Assembly: GCA_910592205.1 (NCBI GenBank)
Contig: CAJVPJ010000142.1
Coordinates: forward strand, 1 to 40,515
Reading direction: 5' to 3'
Length of the DNA: 40,515 nucleotides
Source: Paraglomus occultum
Taxonomy: Eukaryota; Glomeromycota; Glomeromycetes; Paraglomerales; Paraglomeraceae
The translations under genes and the position numbers were made by a program. Under the pieces are notes generated by a model that saw only the letters and a program-made list of their open reading frames with translations, was not told where the DNA came from and did no database searches. This document shows positions 37,561 to 40,515 of the stretch, piece after piece (the first letter of the stretch is position 1; each line of letters begins with the position of its first letter).

Positions 37561-38598
37561 GAGAGATACTCACCTCTGCTTTGTATTGATAGGTTTATTC
37601 AAAGGTTCTCCTGCACCGCATATTTTTCAAAGTCAAACCCAGGCAACGTAATAGACTTGCTGTTGGCGAAACTCTTCGTCAGTTAGTGGTCGATAGATCG
37701 TCCGTCAGCCCTTTTTTTTAGAGTTTTTCGTGCAAAAAACTGTCGTTTGGGGGGGGGGGGAGATATTGTGATGAGTTTATATACAGTCGACCCCCATATT
37801 TCCCAGCAAAAATTTACGGTCACGTGATTATTTTTCTTCTTCACAAAAGTCATATTTTCATAAACCTTGTCTAGTTACGTTCTCAATGCTTCAACTTCAA
37901 TTCTCTGATTTTCCAGTTGCGCAGTTTGATTGTTCAGACATGTTCTTATTCACGATTTTTGTTGACTTTCTAGCCACAAGTCTTCTAGTTTTGTTCGAGT
38001 TCTATTGTACAGTCAGATGTCTAACACGGCTTTCATCGCATTTGTCTGAATCAAGTCGAGACCGTTTATTTTCTTGATTAGAACCTGTAAGATGCTGTCA
38101 AGACTTATTAGTAGCAATAGCGTGGCGTGGTCATAGGAGTATGGAGATCAACAATTTCAGAGATAGTGCAAGTCGCAGTTGTTTCCTGAGTGCGTGACAT
38201 GCCACCAAATTGTCTTAACCCTATTTCACTGTGCTTGTCTGTCAAATTGTTGAGATCTCTTTGGATAGACTGGACCGTTGAGATACTCAGTTAACGCGCT
38301 GTTTCGTCTTAGTACAACAGAGATTTGTAGTTTTCGCTTCTCGAAACGAGCTGATTATTTTTTGATTACTGTAAATATGAAAAGTTGACATCTTTTTCCT
38401 ATGTGTTTGCAGAATACGCGTATGTCTGTATAAACCAATAAAGTTTACACCGAATTCGCTTCTTCTTTGGTAAACCTCCTGACTGTAATGGGCGTACTAA
38501 CAAGTATATATATTATTTTTTTATTGCATGATGTATAAAACGAGTAAATATCAAGCTTACGAACATAATATAATCACAAGCACGCTATACATAGATCG
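37561..38598. other. Non-coding stretch with a 12-base G run
   Basis: Twelve consecutive G bases lie at 37749-37760. A plus-strand ATG frame of 63 codons (37886-38077) is hydrophobic and has no family match; I do not call it. Nothing else was seen before the TPR gene's stop. Confidence 0.4.
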
Positions 38599-40215
38599 TC
38601 ATCTTAGTAAATGTTCATTTTGATATGCAAACTGATCATAGCTAATTATTTTTACACCGGTTGAAGTTTTTTCAATTTTCAAGTCACGTTTCATAGTATT
38701 TAACTTTTCTTCTGAATATAAACAAACCCAATACCAATAAAGAGTTGTGTCCCTCGCCTACAACAGAGTTAAAATTAGAACAATTGAATGCGTCATATAA
38801 GTCGATAAATAAATAATCATGCTTACATAAGCATCACGACTGATATCAAAGTCTATAATTATGTCATCTTCGGACGAAACGTTAACCACGCATGGTAAAA
38901 TGTATTCAGCATAGTCAATGTTAAGTTTAATGTCCGTCTCATATCGTATTTCTTCAGTTGATGTTTTTATTGTTGTCTACAAATCGATATGTTTATACTT
39001 ATTTATTATTATACAATCAAGACTACAATAAACAACATTTATTTTGAATACTTACCTCCATCGTAATTGTCATTGACTTATCCCCTCCATTCCCCAACAA
39101 AATGCCGAGTTTGTATTTATTTGGAGGTACTTTGAATATTGGTATTGTTACCTAATATATAATAGTTTATTAGTAATATTCACAACGTATACAAACGTTG
39201 ATAAATAATAATGATTATACACTTACTTTATTAGGTCCATAAAACCACAAATATCCATATTCATGGTAACTATTAAATGATAGATGTTAGTAGTGACACA
39301 AAATAACAAAATAGTTATTGTAAATTACTTACTAGCCACATCCACTGATATCATCAACATGACTTTCATATGCGAAATGTGCTTTCAAATGACCTAATAA
39401 TAATAGTAATTAGTATGCATAATAATATATAATTATGTAATCATTGCATTGCCAACCCCTTACTTTTGTGCATGTAATAAACTTTTTCAAAAAACGCGTT
39501 TGTACGCGTATAATTATAGTAAGTATTGTTATGCATATTATGCCAAAATGCAGCAATGTTGTACCATCTGGTGTAATCATCTGTTCCATACTGATGATTA
39601 CACAGTGATTGCCATTGATTGATGTCATTTAATTTATCCATTGCTTCATAAGGACAACTATCCACAAGAATCTTAAACCATTCTACATCAAAGTACTCAA
39701 GTTTGTTTACATATGCATTAATAACATTGAATGCTTTTTTTTGCTTGCCTTGATGCCTAATATGTCTAAGATCTTGTCTAGCTCCCCCTTTATTTCCTAA
39801 CCCTAAATGTACCAATAAACTTAAATACCAAGCATCATAATAAACTTTGTTTACTTCAATTGCTGTCTCAATATCAAGCAGTGCTTTTCCAAAATTTTTC
39901 ATATCTAATTTGATCTTTGCTCTATTACACAATGCTTGATAATCTGTGAGATCTGCTTCTAATATTTGTGTATAGATGTTTAAAGCCTTTTCCAACTCAT
40001 TACTATTATATGCATTTTTAGCCTTTTTAAGCAACTTGTCAATATTTGGTGCTGTTAATGATTTCCAAATTGACCTCCAGGTAGATTCAGAACCATATTT
40101 CTTGTTCTGCTTTTCCCTTTTTGCTTCTTAAGCTCATTACAGTCATCAACTATATTTGAATTTGCATTAGTGCTGCTGCCAGTATTAACAGTGTCAATAT
40201 CTTGATAATCAGTGT
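38599..40215 (-). CDS. TPR-repeat protein with unassigned C-terminal domain (3' part, 7 exons visible; 5' end not found)
   Basis: Exons, high to low: 40215-40151, 40106-39464, 39393-39333, 39269-39227, 39151-39056, 38976-38827, 38757-38599. All keep phase and give 404 residues to the TGA. The 643-nt exon holds TPR-type helices (AKNAYNSNELEKALNIYTQI; YQALCNRAKIKLDMKNFGKA; KVYYDAWYLSLLVHLGLGNK), implying protein binding. The later exons form a beta-rich tail (YHEYGYLWFYGPNKVTIPIF; YKLGILLGNGGDKSMTITME) of no family known to me. The first two exons shown are the least sure: their 47-nt intron is very short, and without it the frame breaks. The start codon and upstream exons would lie right of 40215, where a mariner-type element now sits, so that element may lie in an intron or have cut the gene. 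Confidence 0.7.
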
Positions 40216-40269
40216 CTGCAATATAATGTTGAACATTATTGAATATCTTCTGCTGTGGTAAATAATATA

Positions 40270-40515
40270 CGTGGGCGGTTCAAAAAGTTTTGACACAAGA
40301 GGCTATCAAAATTTTATTTACATAATAAACATCAATCTAACTATTCTAATCTTTCAAAATACTCTCTTTTAACTTCCATACAACGTCTCAGCCTTTTACG
40401 CTGACTCTGAAAATACTCAGCATACTCTTCTTGTGGTGTGCTGTTGGTCTTTAAATTTATAACATAGCTGAACATTTGAATCCTCTCAAACCTTTTTTCA
40501 CCAAGTTTTTTTTTT
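40270..40515 (-). mobile_element. mariner-type transposon, 3' end with transposase C-terminus (runs off the window)
   Basis: The minus strand from the right edge reads LGEKRFERIQMFSYVINLKT, then TPQEEYAEYFQSQRKRLRRC and MEVKREYFERLE before a TAG near 40338. The ending W/F--R---C----G/REYFE is the usual tail of mariner transposases. About 65 bp further down, GGGCGGTTCAAAAAGTTTTG (from about 40274) resembles a terminal inverted repeat, next to a TA. The rest of the element lies outside the window, so intactness is unknown. Confidence 0.65.

Overview
The window comes from a eukaryote with many short spliceosomal introns (about 47-280 nt, GT-AG with one GC-AG). I infer an early-diverging fungus, most likely an arbuscular-mycorrhizal (Glomeromycotina) or related Mucoromycota genome. 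The reasons are fungal gene forms (Swf1, Kar5, Rai1, Ecm4/Gto), retention of CFAP20 (absent from yeasts), AT-rich DNA, decayed tyrosine-kinase-like kinase copies and DDE/mariner transposon debris. The species cannot be named from sequence alone. Gene models were built by hand: exon reading frames were joined at splice sites so that phase is kept and family motifs line up.

Region A (0.78-22.45 kb) is gene-dense. In order: CFAP20 (+), a ZDHHC16-like palmitoyltransferase (+), a short putative mitochondrial protein (-), a Rai1/DXO decapping enzyme (+), a group II PLP decarboxylase of the glutamate/aspartate/cysteine-sulfinate type (-), a Kar5/GEX1/Brambleberry nuclear-fusion protein (-), a Xi-class glutathione transferase (+), adenosine kinase (-), a ubiquitin-conjugating E2 (+) and a Swf1-like palmitoyltransferase (-). 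Nearly all have full-length reconstructed frames; two gene pairs are head-to-head with short shared promoters (138 and 303 bp).

Region B (22.45-38.6 kb) holds no gene I can call intact. It contains a 62-70 bp tandem repeat, a palindromic satellite with a 28-bp inverted-repeat element, and broken copies of genes: a TKL kinase, a Trm2 tRNA methyltransferase, an M17 leucine aminopeptidase fragment and a DDE transposase C-terminus. Region C (38.6-40.5 kb) has the 3' part of a TPR gene (-) and a mariner-type transposase end at the right edge.

The genes are housekeeping functions and do not form a pathway or cluster. The most interesting locus is the complete Kar5-family karyogamy gene (592 codons, 16 exons), of special interest if the organism belongs to a lineage long thought asexual. 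Next come a flagellum-associated CFAP20, an 8-nt internal micro-exon in the decapping enzyme, and the split between a conserved-gene block and a decayed, repeat-rich block.
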